From positions 1 to 64,000 of IMG/VR virus record IMGVR_UViG_3300048586_000294: a stretch of DNA of 64,000 bases. The stretch is one strand, 5' to 3'. The notes under the pieces are model-generated. The model had not been told where the DNA came from, searched no databases, and worked only from the letters and a program-made list of their open reading frames with translations. Position numbers and translations under genes: made by a program. This document shows positions 1 to 7,825 of this stretch, in pieces (the first letter of the stretch is position 1; each line of letters starts with the position of its first letter). The stretch comes from a virus.

Positions 1-40
1 TTGCAGGACAATAAAGATAGGGCGCTGGCAACGAGGCAAA

Positions 41-72
41 AAAATAGCCCAGTCGTGTGACTGGGCTATTTT
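41..72. terminator. Terminator of the original host tRNA-Pro gene
   Basis: A perfect 14-bp stem (41-54 with 59-72) and a 4-nt loop, with A-tracts and T-tracts on the two sides. On the minus strand it lies just downstream of the tRNA-Pro 3' end at 82, so it is probably the terminator of the interrupted host tRNA gene. Bases 1-40 show no gene. Confidence 0.75.
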
Positions 73-81
73 CGGGGAAAA

Positions 82-127
82 TGGTCGGTGTGAGAGGATT
101 CGAACCTCCGACCCTCTACACCCCATG
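82..127 (-). pseudogene. 3' part of host tRNA-Pro(GGG), separated by prophage insertion
   Basis: The minus strand reads from the anticodon loop through the 3' anticodon stem (GTAGA), T-arm, acceptor 3' strand and CCA. It matches the intact copy at 61332..61408 over 46 positions except position 117. That base makes this stem half pair with TCTGC in the fragment at 61543..61582 and not with TCAGC of the intact copy. The two fragments are therefore the halves of one original gene. Confidence 0.88.
119..127. other. attL core (anticodon-loop 9-mer)
   Basis: The sequence caccccatg is shared exactly with 61543..61551. Joining 1..127 to 61552 onward rebuilds a full tRNA-Pro(GGG), so the crossover lies within this 9-bp core in the anticodon loop. 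That the strand exchange occurs here is inferred from this reconstruction. Confidence 0.75.
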
Positions 128-148
128 AGCATGAGAATCTCCGTAAAG

Positions 149-222
149 CCTTGAAATATAAGGGGCCAAAAGTCTGTTGATATCAAAGCTAATTTTGATA
201 GCAACCTTTTGGTGTTTCAAGG
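149..222. repeat. Nested inverted repeat between attL and integrase 1
   Basis: Three concentric inverted pairs are present: CCTTGAAA (149-156) with TTTCAAGG (215-222), CCAAAAG (166-172) with CTTTTGG (206-212), and TATCAAA with TTTGATA at the centre (181-200). The position next to the attachment core suggests integrase or excisionase arm sites, or a folded leader for the integrase mRNA. Sequence alone does not decide between these. Confidence 0.55.
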
Positions 223-292
223 GTGAGTAAATCACTCGCCATACCACTATCACATAATGTAGTGTGGTCTGAGAGTGACAAGGAGACAACAA

Positions 293-1381
293 ATGGCGTC
301 ATATGCTCAACGCGCTAACGGCAATGTTTGGGTTAGAGTCAGCGTTAAAAAGGATGGGAAATACAAGCAGTTAACCTACACCGCCAAAAGCATGGAAGAG
401 GCCAAGATGTGGGCCTCACGGCATGAGGCGGGCGAACAAATGGAGCGGGATGGCGGCCAAGGGATGACAGTGCTCCAGCTGCATAATGCCTACATGCTGC
501 GCACCATTTCAGAGTCAACTCGGTCTATGGATGAATACCGGATCGGTCGGCTGCTGGACTACTTCGGTGGGGCCAAGAAAGAAGAAGGCGAGGTTAAGAG
601 GCTGGCCAAGTGGATGATGGTGATACCGACCGACATCAAGCCACAGGGGGTTGAAGAGTACCTGCGTCAGACCACCAATGACTTCAACACACTGCGCCGC
701 GACATCTTCCATCTGCGCCGGATCCTGCGCAATGGTGACTTCACTCATTTGGACAAGGTGAAGATCGGCAATGAACGGATACGAGCCAAGCGGTTGATCA
801 CCGAGGCTGAGTACAAGACGCTACTGAGCTTTGCATTGCCCTATCATCGGTGGCTTATCCGGCTCTTGTGTGAAAGTGGTTGGCGGCGGGGTGAGGTCTT
901 CAACCTCCGGCCATGCGACATTCATTTCGGACAGGTGCCCATCGCTGACTTTAAGGACGTGAAGAGTGGCGAACCTCGGGTGCGCTACATGACTGATGCA
1001 TGCCAAGCGCTACTGCGTGACGTGGTAGCCGAACACTTGGCGTTGGGACGTAGTCGTGAGGCTCGCCTGTGCCAATTCAAGAGCGCCCATGAGATCACCC
1101 AGATGATGCGCAAGACTCGGGAGAAGGCTGGGCTGGGGGATCACATTCATCCCCATGCCTTCCGTCACCTGTTCATCACCAAGGCCCAGGGGGTGCTTGG
1201 CCTGACAGCCAAGGATGTCATGCACTTCACCGGCCATGAGGATGTGCAGACCGTCATGCGCTATACGCAGCCAGACATGCGACTGGCGCTGGACAAGATG
1301 CGTGGTGGTATCAATGGGTCAGTGAGGGGACCAACACAACCGCAGCCCTACACCTATGATCCGACGTTCTTTATGAAGTAA
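293..1381 (+). CDS. int: Tyrosine site-specific recombinase (integrase 1)
   Basis: A 362-residue phage integrase of the tyrosine recombinase family, expected to cut and rejoin DNA at attP and attB. The catalytic set is visible: Arg198 in GWRRGE, the HAFRH box (His288, Arg291), the following GHE motif and the nucleophile Tyr324 in RYTQ. The N-terminal third fits an arm-binding plus core-binding layout. ATG at 293 follows AAGGAG at good spacing; a GTG at 275 is in frame but lacks this. It is the first gene inside attL, with its 5' end about 165 bp from the core, the usual int-attP geometry. A terminator follows. Confidence 0.93.
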   Translation: MASYAQRANGNVWVRVSVKKDGKYKQLTYTAKSMEEAKMWASRHEAGEQMERDGGQGMTVLQLHNAYMLRTISESTRSMDEYRIGRLLDYFGGAKKEEGEVKRLAKWMMVIPTDIKPQGVEEYLRQTTNDFNTLRRDIFHLRRILRNGDFTHLDKVKIGNERIRAKRLITEAEYKTLLSFALPYHRWLIRLLCESGWRRGEVFNLRPCDIHFGQVPIADFKDVKSGEPRVRYMTDACQALLRDVVAEHLALGRSREARLCQFKSAHEITQMMRKTREKAGLGDHIHPHAFRHLFITKAQGVLGLTAKDVMHFTGHEDVQTVMRYTQPDMRLALDKMRGGINGSVRGPTQPQPYTYDPTFFMK

Positions 1382-1388
1382 CCAACGA

Positions 1389-1412
1389 AAAGCCCCTCGA
1401 TTGAGGGGCTTT
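1389..1412. terminator. Bidirectional terminator after integrase 1
   Basis: A 10-bp stem (AAAGCCCCTC with GAGGGGCTTT) with loop gatt sits between the converging integrase gene and the leftward early operon. It can end transcription from both sides. Confidence 0.8.
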
Positions 1413-1487
1413 GTCTAGGCGGCTCACTGATTTTTTTCAATGAAATCAAACTGCTCAATTTTGAGCACAGACTTAGAACGGCAATTG

Positions 1488-2045
1488 TTAAGCCGTCTCT
1501 TGGTCAAGGAGCAAACGCAGTTGCACCTCACCTCGGAGCTGAATTTCCTCGATAGCCAAGTTGAATTTTTCAATCCGGCGTTGGGCCAGCCCACGTCCGT
1601 GGTAGCTGCCATCGTTGGCAGAACGGAGTGATCGGGCGGAGTGGTCGTTGATCCGCCGATCCAACTCGTCACGTTTGCGGGTCATGGCCTCCATCCAGTC
1701 GAAGGCATTGATGAACGCCTCTTTGAATGCACCTGCTCTGGCTCCTGTAAAGCCCATGATGAGGAACACACAGCCGTTACGGGTGAGCAGGTATTCCGGC
1801 ACCTCTTTAGTGCCGCCCCCAGGTAATTGCTGGAGGTAAACTGCTCTCTCAAAATTAAGGGCTCGAAACTTGGCACTGCATTCCATGTTAGTGATTGCTC
1901 GCATGACGTTATCATGGCGCTTTCCAAACACGTCCGCGATGGTGCGTGAAGTGGTAACAATATTATCGCCTCTGACCGAAACCAAAGCGCGGATCATGCC
2001 CTCGCTCAGTTGGTCTTCCATGGTATTTTGTTTGACTTCAAACAT
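1488..2045 (-). CDS. Rha family phage regulatory protein
   Basis: A 185-residue protein whose N-terminal 110 residues match the Rha (pRha) family: VTTSRTIADVFGKRHDNVMR, then a strand-rich middle and an FKEAFINAF segment. The C-terminal part is a basic, probably helical tail. Rha proteins are phage regulators; in P22-like and phi-80-like phages they interfere with growth in hosts lacking IHF. It is the last gene of the leftward early operon, overlaps the nuclease gene by 8 nt and has an AGAAGGGA-type ribosome site. Confidence 0.8.
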   Translation of the reverse strand: MFEVKQNTMEDQLSEGMIRALVSVRGDNIVTTSRTIADVFGKRHDNVMRAITNMECSAKFRALNFERAVYLQQLPGGGTKEVPEYLLTRNGCVFLIMGFTGARAGAFKEAFINAFDWMEAMTRKRDELDRRINDHSARSLRSANDGSYHGRGLAQRRIEKFNLAIEEIQLRGEVQLRLLLDQETA

Positions 2046-2430
2046 GATGGATCCCTTCTAGTTGTAAGAGAGCCAAGTAGAGAATGCGCCAGTGCTTGAG
2101 GCGCATCAGGACAAGGCTGTCGTCTGTTGTCATTCGGTTGCGCCGGTTGATGACCACCGGTACTTCCGGCCCGCCGCTTCTGGCGAGACTGCGCTCGGCC
2201 TGCGCCATGGCCTCCAGGAAGTTGAGGCGCTCCACGCGCTTTGCCTCCACATGAATGAGGGGCGTCCCCACCAGGTCAGCCCCTCCCGTCATGCGCTCGT
2301 TCACGCCACCCCCGCCACCCGATAGCGGGGCTCGAAACGCGCTATCCCTGCCGTACACCTGCTGGTTGAACCACTCGGCCAGCTCGCGCTCGAACTTCGC
2401 CCCTTTCTCCTTACATCCTCGGCCCTTCAT
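2038..2430 (-). CDS. PD-(D/E)XK endonuclease, Hjc-like resolvase
   Basis: A 130-residue small nuclease. Conserved elements are an N-terminal Glu in KFERELAEWF, then GGADLVG, then HVEAKR, the order E ... D ... ExK of the PD-(D/E)XK fold seen in archaeal-type Holliday junction resolvases and their phage relatives. A glycine-rich turn precedes the catalytic Asp. A role in resolving recombination or packaging junctions is inferred from family and from lying in the early operon. The ATG follows GGAGACGCT. It overlaps the upstream gene by 20 nt. Confidence 0.72.
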   Translation of the reverse strand: MKGRGCKEKGAKFERELAEWFNQQVYGRDSAFRAPLSGGGGGVNERMTGGADLVGTPLIHVEAKRVERLNFLEAMAQAERSLARSGGPEVPVVINRRNRMTTDDSLVLMRLKHWRILYLALLQLEGIHHV

Positions 2431-2701
2431 AGCGTCTCCAAAATGGCAAGTAAGTCACGATGACGATGCCCTTGACCACGAACACCCCGCAGTTATCCGC
2501 CGCTACTATTCCCCACATCTTGGAGTGGTCTCGTCCCCAGTAGTCGTTGTTGAACGCCTCCTTCACGGAGCTGTAGCCGTTGAACGCGCCGCAACGTCTG
2601 AGCTGCCCCTTGCTCGCCCGCTTCCCGTCTTGGATGTTGGCGATCAACAGGGGCAGATGGCCAAGTCGTTGGTGCCACCGGTCTATGGCGTGTTGTGACA
2701 C
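2411..2701 (-). CDS. Conserved hypothetical phage protein, 96 aa
   Basis: Not recognised. The frame stays open upstream to about 3028, but that extension overlaps the well-formed gene at 2740..3057. The start is taken at GTG 2701, which follows GGGGGGA and gives a protein beginning VSQHAIDRWHQR. The C-terminal half has a beta-rich pattern (VFVVKGIVIVTYLPFW). Fourth-class function unknown; it sits between two overlapping early genes and is presumably cotranscribed with the resolvase-like nuclease. Confidence 0.65.
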   Translation of the reverse strand: MSQHAIDRWHQRLGHLPLLIANIQDGKRASKGQLRRCGAFNGYSSVKEAFNNDYWGRDHSKMWGIVAADNCGVFVVKGIVIVTYLPFWRRYEGPRM

Positions 2702-2739
2702 CTTCAATTCCCCCCACTCGGTTGGTACAAGGCGCGGGA

Positions 2740-3057
2740 TCAGTGCCTTCTGGCGAGTAACCCAGCCACTGCCGACTTGGCCTGACGGCAAACTCTGGCC
2801 ACCTCGGTCGATGACTGGGCCAAGGGAGTACGCAGGTTGTATCCCTTGCGCGATGTCACCAGCGGCAAGCTGTGCATGATGATGTCGATCTCCAAGCGCA
2901 GCTTCTCCAGCTCGTTCGATGGTGTCGTGCTGTTCACATTGGCCAAGGTAGAGAGCATCTGATGGATCAGCGGTGCCTCGTTCAGGTTGCTGATGTGATG
3001 GGTGATCCGGCTCGCCTCGGTCAAACATTGGCGCACTCCCAAAGGTTGATGGTTCAT
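2740..3057 (-). CDS. Hypothetical early protein, 105 aa
   Basis: A mainly helical, charged small protein of unknown function. ATG 3057 overlaps the stop of the preceding gene (ATGA) and follows GAGGG. The C-terminus is rich in Arg and Ala (VCRQAKSAVAGLLARRH). No domain was recognised. The tight coupling to both neighbours supports it as a real member of the leftward early operon. Confidence 0.65.
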   Translation of the reverse strand: MNHQPLGVRQCLTEASRITHHISNLNEAPLIHQMLSTLANVNSTTPSNELEKLRLEIDIIMHSLPLVTSRKGYNLRTPLAQSSTEVARVCRQAKSAVAGLLARRH

Positions 3058-3437
3058 TGCAGACCCTCGATCAGGTGGAGGAACTTACGGGAAAATGTGC
3101 TGAATCTCGGGCTCGGCCTTTGCAGGATGGAGCGGTATTCGTGGGCCAAGTGGGTCAGCTCGGCAATGCGCTCCTTGCTTTGCACATTGCGCAAAATGAT
3201 GGGCCGCTGATCTGGCAGCCCCTTGATGACGCGGCGCGTGAGCGGTTCATCGTAGTTGCTGCCATCATGGCCAAGCTCGATGGTCTCGACCGTGGCCAGA
3301 TACTTGCGGCCACGGTTATCCTCTTCGCGCTGTGCTGCGAACAGGGCGGCCTTGTCGGTTGGGAAGATGCCAACGAGGTAGCTGTGGGCTTCCCTGTCCC
3401 CCCAGCGGTACATGGTGGTCACGTACAGTTCGGTCAT
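3054..3437 (-). CDS. Hypothetical early protein, 127 aa
   Basis: The N-terminal 60 residues have alternating beta and helix (YVTTMYRWGDREAHSYLVG, then FPTDKAALFAAQREEDNRG), followed by a basic C-terminal region. No family was recognised. Both ends overlap neighbours by ATGA-type junctions, including one with the 28-residue gene upstream, so translation is probably coupled along the operon. Confidence 0.68.
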   Translation of the reverse strand: MTELYVTTMYRWGDREAHSYLVGIFPTDKAALFAAQREEDNRGRKYLATVETIELGHDGSNYDEPLTRRVIKGLPDQRPIILRNVQSKERIAELTHLAHEYRSILQRPSPRFSTFSRKFLHLIEGLQ

Positions 3438-3520
3438 TCTTCTTCGTCCATGTCTGGTTCACATCGCTCACACCCTGGATGGTCAGGGTCTCGGCAACTC
3501 GGGTGCCTGAGCAGCTTCAT
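3434..3520 (-). CDS. Microprotein, 28 aa, Cys-rich and acidic-tailed
   Basis: A 28-codon gene filling the only gap in the early operon. Its ATG overlaps the stop of the upstream gene (ATGA) and its TGA overlaps the ATG of the downstream gene, so both borders are coupled. The peptide has Cys at positions 9, 17 and 20 (SCRDPDHPGCERCEPD) and ends DMDEEE. The Cys/His spacing could bind a metal ion, but this is inference. Too short for family assignment. Confidence 0.6.
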   Translation of the reverse strand: MKLLRHPSCRDPDHPGCERCEPDMDEEE

Positions 3521-3936
3521 TTGGTAGCGGATGCGGTGCCGGTACTCGGCTTCACTTTCTGCTCGCCACTCTTCTTCCCACTCGGCCATAGCCCCGTCTC
3601 CCGCAAGAAGTGAACACGCTTGGTTGACAGGCCAAGGCGTTTAGCCACGGTTGCCGCTGACAATGTGCCGTTCAGCATGTCCAGCTCTGTTTGGGTGAAG
3701 ACGCGGGGCACCGCCTTGAGCGTTCGCTTACCGATACCAAGCTCACGCGAACGGACGGAGGCTGCATCTGGCGGCAGCCCCATGAGGATGGTGATGCGGG
3801 CATAGGTCATGCCCGCCTCGATGTGCTCACGTAGGCGCTTGTCCATATCGTTCGTCCACTGGAAGGTGCCGGACGGACGATTGACCAAGTGCTTCTGGGT
3901 GATCAGGCGCTTCCAGTGCTCAAGGATGGTGCTCAT
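3517..3936 (-). CDS. Helix-turn-helix protein, probable early regulator, 139 aa
   Basis: Two segments look like helix-turn-helix units: residues about 37-62 (HIEAGMTYARITILMG then DAASVRSRELGI) and about 83-106 (MLNGTLSAATVAKRLGLSTK). The pattern of 'many sites, weak specificity' domains resembles GcrA or MarR-adjacent phage HTH proteins, without certain assignment. A basic, Ser/Thr-rich tail ends the protein. It overlaps the neighbours at both ends by ATGA junctions. Confidence 0.65.
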   Translation of the reverse strand: MSTILEHWKRLITQKHLVNRPSGTFQWTNDMDKRLREHIEAGMTYARITILMGLPPDAASVRSRELGIGKRTLKAVPRVFTQTELDMLNGTLSAATVAKRLGLSTKRVHFLRETGLWPSGKKSGEQKVKPSTGTASATK

Positions 3937-4304
3937 GCCGGGATCTCCTGCAATGAGGCCACCGGCACGGACATGACCGGCATCATCATGCCAAGCGGGT
4001 GATGTGGCAGGATGGGCAGCTTGGCTTGGGCCAAGTTGGTGAAGAACTCGTAACGCAAACTCGGGCCTTGGTTGGCGACCAGAACACAGTGCTTGAGGGT
4101 CACACCACTGAGGCCATGCGCGTGGCTCAAGATAGCCAAGTCGAGGTGAATGACCTCGTCACTGGGCTCCACGTAGTAGATGAAGATGTCCACGCAACCA
4201 TCTTTATTGACGCCAGCGAAATGGAATGGATGCCGCTCGGCCAACAGGGTGAGCGTGACATCGAAGTACCCTTCAAGGGCACTGCGGGCCTGCTGTTTCA
4301 GCAT
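3933..4304 (-). CDS. Hypothetical early protein, 123 aa
   Basis: A beta-rich small protein (CVDIFIYYVEPSDEVIHLDL, LKHCVLVANQGPSLRYEFF) with a Met/Pro/His-rich C-terminus. No family was recognised. It starts 12 nt after the zinc-finger gene and overlaps the HTH gene by ATGA. Confidence 0.65.
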   Translation of the reverse strand: MLKQQARSALEGYFDVTLTLLAERHPFHFAGVNKDGCVDIFIYYVEPSDEVIHLDLAILSHAHGLSGVTLKHCVLVANQGPSLRYEFFTNLAQAKLPILPHHPLGMMMPVMSVPVASLQEIPA

Positions 4305-4315
4305 AACGATCCTTG

Positions 4316-4603
4316 TTAGTTATCCCGTTGCTTCATAGATCTCGCGCACTTGTCGCAAATGAATTGCCACTTCGGGCGCTTCACGCACCGTTTGCAAAAC
4401 AGGCACGGACGAGTCCAGTCATTGACCTTGAGAGGGGCGACAAACTTCGCGCCGTCAAACTCTCTGATGCCTTCACGCACCAAGATCCTTTTGAGGGTGT
4501 CAACGCACACACCCATTCGCTCTGCCTGTACGGGTAGACTCTCTTGTGGTAACGAACGGAGCCAATCAAGTTGCTCGGTCGTCAGTTTGGTTTTCTTCGG
4601 CAT
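4316..4603 (-). CDS. HTH plus zinc-finger early protein, 95 aa
   Basis: The first gene of the leftward early operon. Residues about 8-45 read as a helix-turn-helix (LTTEQLDWLR ... QAERMGVCVDTLKRILVREG). A C-terminal zinc ribbon has the spacing CLFCKRC ... CDKC. The combination suggests DNA binding and a regulatory role. A candidate promoter with an internal palindrome lies 28-55 bp upstream. Confidence 0.7.
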   Translation of the reverse strand: MPKKTKLTTEQLDWLRSLPQESLPVQAERMGVCVDTLKRILVREGIREFDGAKFVAPLKVNDWTRPCLFCKRCVKRPKWQFICDKCARSMKQRDN

Positions 4604-4630
4604 AGTGACCTCTCACGCTAAGGCATAAAA

Positions 4631-4658
4631 AACATACCACAGAGTCACCCTGTTGCAA
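4631..4658 (-). promoter_or_regulatory. Candidate promoter of the leftward early operon, with operator-like palindrome
   Basis: On the minus strand TTGCAA (4658-4653) and TATGTT (4636-4631) are 16 nt apart. The spacer contains the imperfect palindrome CAGGGTGACTCTG, a plausible repressor site. Inferred from sequence only. Confidence 0.5.
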
Positions 4659-4978
4659 TCTGAAAGAACATAAATGGGCTAGTGTGTTTTTTTATAGCAT
4701 GATAGAAGGTCGAATAGGTGTGATAAAGACAACAAAACAAGCAATAGCCTTTGTGTTTAAGACGAAAAAATGCTACCCTCAATTCACTTCTTGGATCTCC
4801 TGAAAACCTCCGACTCCCTTGCTTCACCGCTGGCGCGGTTACGCAAGGTCGTGACTAAACTTCACTACGTCAGGCAGGACATCTAAGGAGTCTTGGATTC
4901 CTCTTGATCTTGAGAGACCTAAAATCCTCAAGAGATACAGAGGCCCAAGGCGAAGTGAATTGGAAAAAGGGGGGCCGC
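4659..4978. other. Intergenic region between divergent genes
   Basis: AT-rich to about 4780, then mixed. Short open frames here (for example 4645..4827 minus) have no ribosome site or coding character. It probably holds promoters for the divergent transcripts; nothing else recognisable. Confidence 0.5.
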
Positions 4979-5131
4979 GTGTCCGCTGACATGTCGCTGG
5001 AAGAACGGCGTCAGTACGTCCGTGACAAGTACCCAGATGTGGCAGAACTAATCAGACTCGCCCGCCTTCACTTCGGTGAGTCTGTTGAGATAGTGGTTAC
5101 ACTGGACGAACCAATAACAAAGGGGCCGTGA
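4979..5131 (+). CDS. Small hypothetical protein, about 50 aa
   Basis: An open frame continues upstream to a TTG at 4904. GTG 4979 is preferred because GGGGGG lies just before it. The product has a helical region (SLEERRQYVRDKYPDVAELI) and an ending EIVVTLDEPITKGP, acidic overall. It stands alone on the plus strand and ends inside a strong terminator that also ends the converging helicase transcript. Function unknown. Confidence 0.5.
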   Translation: MSADMSLEERRQYVRDKYPDVAELIRLARLHFGESVEIVVTLDEPITKGP

Positions 5132-5142
5132 GCCCCTTTGTT
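5116..5142. terminator. Bidirectional terminator
   Basis: An 11-bp stem (AACAAAGGGGC with GCCCCTTTGTT) and loop cgtga between convergent genes, overlapping the stop codons of both. Confidence 0.85.
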
Positions 5143-7061
5143 TATTCCTCAATTCCCAGGATGTGGTTCACCGTTCGCTGCGGTAGGCCAAGCATTCGGG
5201 ATGCGTCCTGTGCACTGTGGCCATCGTTGATAAGCCGGTACACGTTGAAGCGTGGCGAGCTAGTGGTGACAACGAACTCACGCCCATCAAAGTCACTGCG
5301 GGCCAAGCCGACTAGCATCGGCCCCTGCATGTATTCATCCGTCATGTTGCGGGTCTTGCCATAGCTCAACTCGCACACGAACTTGATGCGCGTGTGGGGC
5401 GGCTTGATGGCATCCAGCGCATCGAAGGCGTTCGGGCTAAAGCTGTCAGCCGACTTGCCGCCCTTCTCCTTGGCGATGTCCGCATTCTCGAACACCTGCG
5501 TAATCCTGATCTGAGTCTCGGTAACGGTCAGCTGGTTGGAGCTGCCCGCCTCACGCCCGAGACCAAACTGGGTCGGCTTGTTGGCATGGTGCAGCCAGAT
5601 GACCGCAAAGCCTGCGCTGCGTAGCTTGGTGAGCAACAGGTTGAACGGAGCCCACGCCGCCGCATCGTTCTCCTGCAAGCCCCCCATGGCCGAACGCACC
5701 GTGTCTATGACCACCACATCCGGCATGGCCGCTTTCACCCACTTGGCGAACTCGGTCACGCCCTCCATGCTGGTCAGGTTGAAGTCGCCCAGCGGTGGCA
5801 ACCACAAATTGAAGTTGCCGTTGGTGCGCCCGTAGCTGCTGCGCATGGTCTCAATGTGGTTGACCATGGTGTGTGGCGAGTTTTCCCAGTCGAAGTACAG
5901 CACCTTGGCCGGTCGCTCGATCTGGAACAGCCGCCCGAAGTCACGGCCAACGCAAAGGTGATAGAGGATTCGATAGAGCATGGTCGATTTGCCATGACCG
6001 GTGTAGCCGTACACCTGCGTGATAGACCCCTTGGTGAGCCAAGGGCGGACGAGGTATTGCAGCTCCTTGGTCTTGGCCTTCAACAGCTCAAGGTCATCAT
6101 CGGTCAGTGGCCGGTACGGCTCACGCACAATATCAACCTCGGTACTCTCTGCCTCAACATCACTCAAGTCGATGTTGAACTCGGCCTTGTCGGTGGCGTA
6201 AGCGGGGTGGACATAGGTGTAATTACCCTGCGCATCGAACCGCTCGGGATGGTTGCGTAGCTCCAACGCCCACGCGCTTTTCAGGCTGGCTTGGTAGTAA
6301 TACTCTTCAAGCGGTTCATCAAAGAACGTCTCCATGAAGCGGCGGCCCTCGGCCTCTAGCGCCTCACCTCTGAACCCCTTCAAAATGCACTGGCTCAGGT
6401 ACTTGAACACCCGATCATTACGACCGTTGCCGCCACCCGTGGGCAGCTTGCCGGTCGGGTACTTGCCTTGGACGTACTCGGCTGTCTCTGTCCACACATC
6501 CAGTAACTGCCCTTGCGGCAGCACGCCCGAGAGATCAAGCAAGTCTTTGTACTCCTGCTTGCCTTGAAGCTGTACCCACTCCGGCCATTCGCTTTGATCG
6601 GCAAAGTCTACGTGTGGCTGGATCTGCCATGCCAAGTCCGGCGAATTGGATGACGGCACCCGCACATAGCCGCCATCACCACGCAAGTCGAGGCCATCCA
6701 CGGCGTACCAGTGCGCCCCAGGATTGCCGCCCTGATGGTTCTGCACCCGCTCCCCAGGGTGGCGGAAGTATTGGTGGACGCCGCGCTTGGTCTTCACCTG
6801 AATGGGTGAGCAATAGCCAAGCTCGGCCACGAACTCGATGGCTTCATCGTTGTCGCAATCCAGCACCACAACACCCGATTGCTGGCCCGTGATCAGGCCA
6901 AGTTGGGCATTGGGGAATACCTCTGCCCATCCCTCCAACTCTTCCTCGGTCGGTAGTCTGCTTTGGTAGGCCCGCCACTTCACGGCGGGTCTCTTCTCGA
7001 TCAGCGGAATGACAGCCCAACCCCGATCACGGTACTCAAGGGCTTCATCCAGCCAACTCAT
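5142..7061 (-). CDS. Primase-polymerase / RepA-like helicase fusion
   Basis: A 639-residue replication protein. Residues 1-160 form a bifunctional primase-polymerase (PrimPol) domain with the acidic pair in VVVLDCDND (64-72), a TKRGVHQYF segment and GLDLRGDGGYV. Residues about 340-560 form a RecA/RepA-type ATPase: Walker A GYTGHGKST (about 352-360), FDWEN, a VVVIDT Walker B, WLHHANK and a Gln/Glu finger near REAGSSNQL. A short C-terminal HTH (HSAQDASRMLGLPQRT) may contact the origin. Expected to prime and unwind phage DNA. Its start overlaps the small HTH gene by ATGA. Confidence 0.88.
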   Translation of the reverse strand: MSWLDEALEYRDRGWAVIPLIEKRPAVKWRAYQSRLPTEEELEGWAEVFPNAQLGLITGQQSGVVVLDCDNDEAIEFVAELGYCSPIQVKTKRGVHQYFRHPGERVQNHQGGNPGAHWYAVDGLDLRGDGGYVRVPSSNSPDLAWQIQPHVDFADQSEWPEWVQLQGKQEYKDLLDLSGVLPQGQLLDVWTETAEYVQGKYPTGKLPTGGGNGRNDRVFKYLSQCILKGFRGEALEAEGRRFMETFFDEPLEEYYYQASLKSAWALELRNHPERFDAQGNYTYVHPAYATDKAEFNIDLSDVEAESTEVDIVREPYRPLTDDDLELLKAKTKELQYLVRPWLTKGSITQVYGYTGHGKSTMLYRILYHLCVGRDFGRLFQIERPAKVLYFDWENSPHTMVNHIETMRSSYGRTNGNFNLWLPPLGDFNLTSMEGVTEFAKWVKAAMPDVVVIDTVRSAMGGLQENDAAAWAPFNLLLTKLRSAGFAVIWLHHANKPTQFGLGREAGSSNQLTVTETQIRITQVFENADIAKEKGGKSADSFSPNAFDALDAIKPPHTRIKFVCELSYGKTRNMTDEYMQGPMLVGLARSDFDGREFVVTTSSPRFNVYRLINDGHSAQDASRMLGLPQRTVNHILGIEE

Positions 7062-7285
7062 TGGTGCCCCTCGCCACGGCTCTCTTCAACGGGCTTGAAG
7101 TATTTGTCAAACCTGATGCGTGGCCACTTCTCCTTGATTTCCACATAGCGTTTCGCTGGCAAGCGACCCTCTTTGCGCCATGTCCAGACGTACACCCGAG
7201 GCACACCCAACGTCCGTGATACCTGCATGATCCCACCGAGATCGACCAGCATCTGATCGATGTCGAAGTAGTATTTTTCACCCAT
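7058..7285 (-). CDS. Cro-like helix-turn-helix protein, 75 aa
   Basis: Residues about 18-45 read QVSRTLGVPRVYVWTWRKEG, a YdaS/Cro-like HTH with the typical 'W..G.LP..' ending used by small phage repressors. It is translated together with the primase-helicase gene and faces the divergent recombination operon, so control of the intervening promoter region is likely. It is the best Cro-like candidate in the phage. Confidence 0.7.
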   Translation of the reverse strand: MGEKYYFDIDQMLVDLGGIMQVSRTLGVPRVYVWTWRKEGRLPAKRYVEIKEKWPRIRFDKYFKPVEESRGEGHQ

Positions 7286-7326
7286 CCTTAATCACCCCTT
7301 TGGTGTGTTTCTAGTAACAAAATATC

Positions 7327-7355
7327 TTGTGAAGCTGTTAGGTTTACGCTACAAC
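7327..7355 (+). promoter_or_regulatory. Candidate promoter of the rightward recombination operon
   Basis: TTGTGA (7327-7332), 17-nt spacer, TACAAC (7350-7355). AATCACCC-type repeats occur at about 7290 and 7358 and as CAATCAAGGGG near 7390, possible operators for the adjacent Cro-like protein. Confidence 0.45.
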
Positions 7356-7409
7356 AATCACCCGTAACACATCAAATGGTTTATGAAAACAATCAAGGGG
7401 GTGGGTGTA

Positions 7410-7823
7410 ATGCGTAAGGATGCGAACCAAGAGGTGACTCGTTTGACGAGTAAGGAAATCGACCAGCTGCTCAACTACTTCGAGATGCTGGAAGAGAAAG
7501 AGGACGCGATCAAGGAAGAGGTGGCGCTGGTCAAAGCCAAGATTGGCGAGGCTTTGCGGGCCGAGCATGGGGAGCTGCACCCAGGGGGATACGTTCTCCA
7601 AGGTGAGCACTACACCCTCGATGCCGAGGTGGGCGAAACGTGGCGCTGGGACGCTGACATGCTGATGCACTTGGCAGAAGTGACCCCCAACCCACACATC
7701 AAAGTGTCTGCCACCATCGCCAAGGCCAAGTTCCAAGCCCTGCCCGATGATCTGAAACTCAAGTTCTACGATGCGCTGACCATTAAGACCGGCAAGATCA
7801 AGCTGACTGTGCGGGGTGGCTGA
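7410..7823 (+). CDS. Hypothetical protein of the recombination operon, 137 aa
   Basis: A helical, acidic N-terminal half (LTSKEIDQLLNYFEMLEEKE) with coiled-coil character and a compact C-terminal region. The position before a Sak4-like ATPase recalls Gp157-like or Gam-like accessory proteins, but no defining motif is visible. ATG 7410 follows GGGGG at good spacing; ATG 7383 in frame has no ribosome site. Confidence 0.7.
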   Translation: MRKDANQEVTRLTSKEIDQLLNYFEMLEEKEDAIKEEVALVKAKIGEALRAEHGELHPGGYVLQGEHYTLDAEVGETWRWDADMLMHLAEVTPNPHIKVSATIAKAKFQALPDDLKLKFYDALTIKTGKIKLTVRGG

Positions 7824-7825
7824 TC

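Noticed and set aside
2702-3028. Upstream extension of the gene ending at 2411
   Set aside because: It overlaps the coupled gene at 2740-3057 and its translation is low-complexity; GTG 2701 with GGGGGGA is better.
4645-4827. 60-codon minus-strand frame
   Set aside because: No ribosome site, and it covers a promoter-like region.
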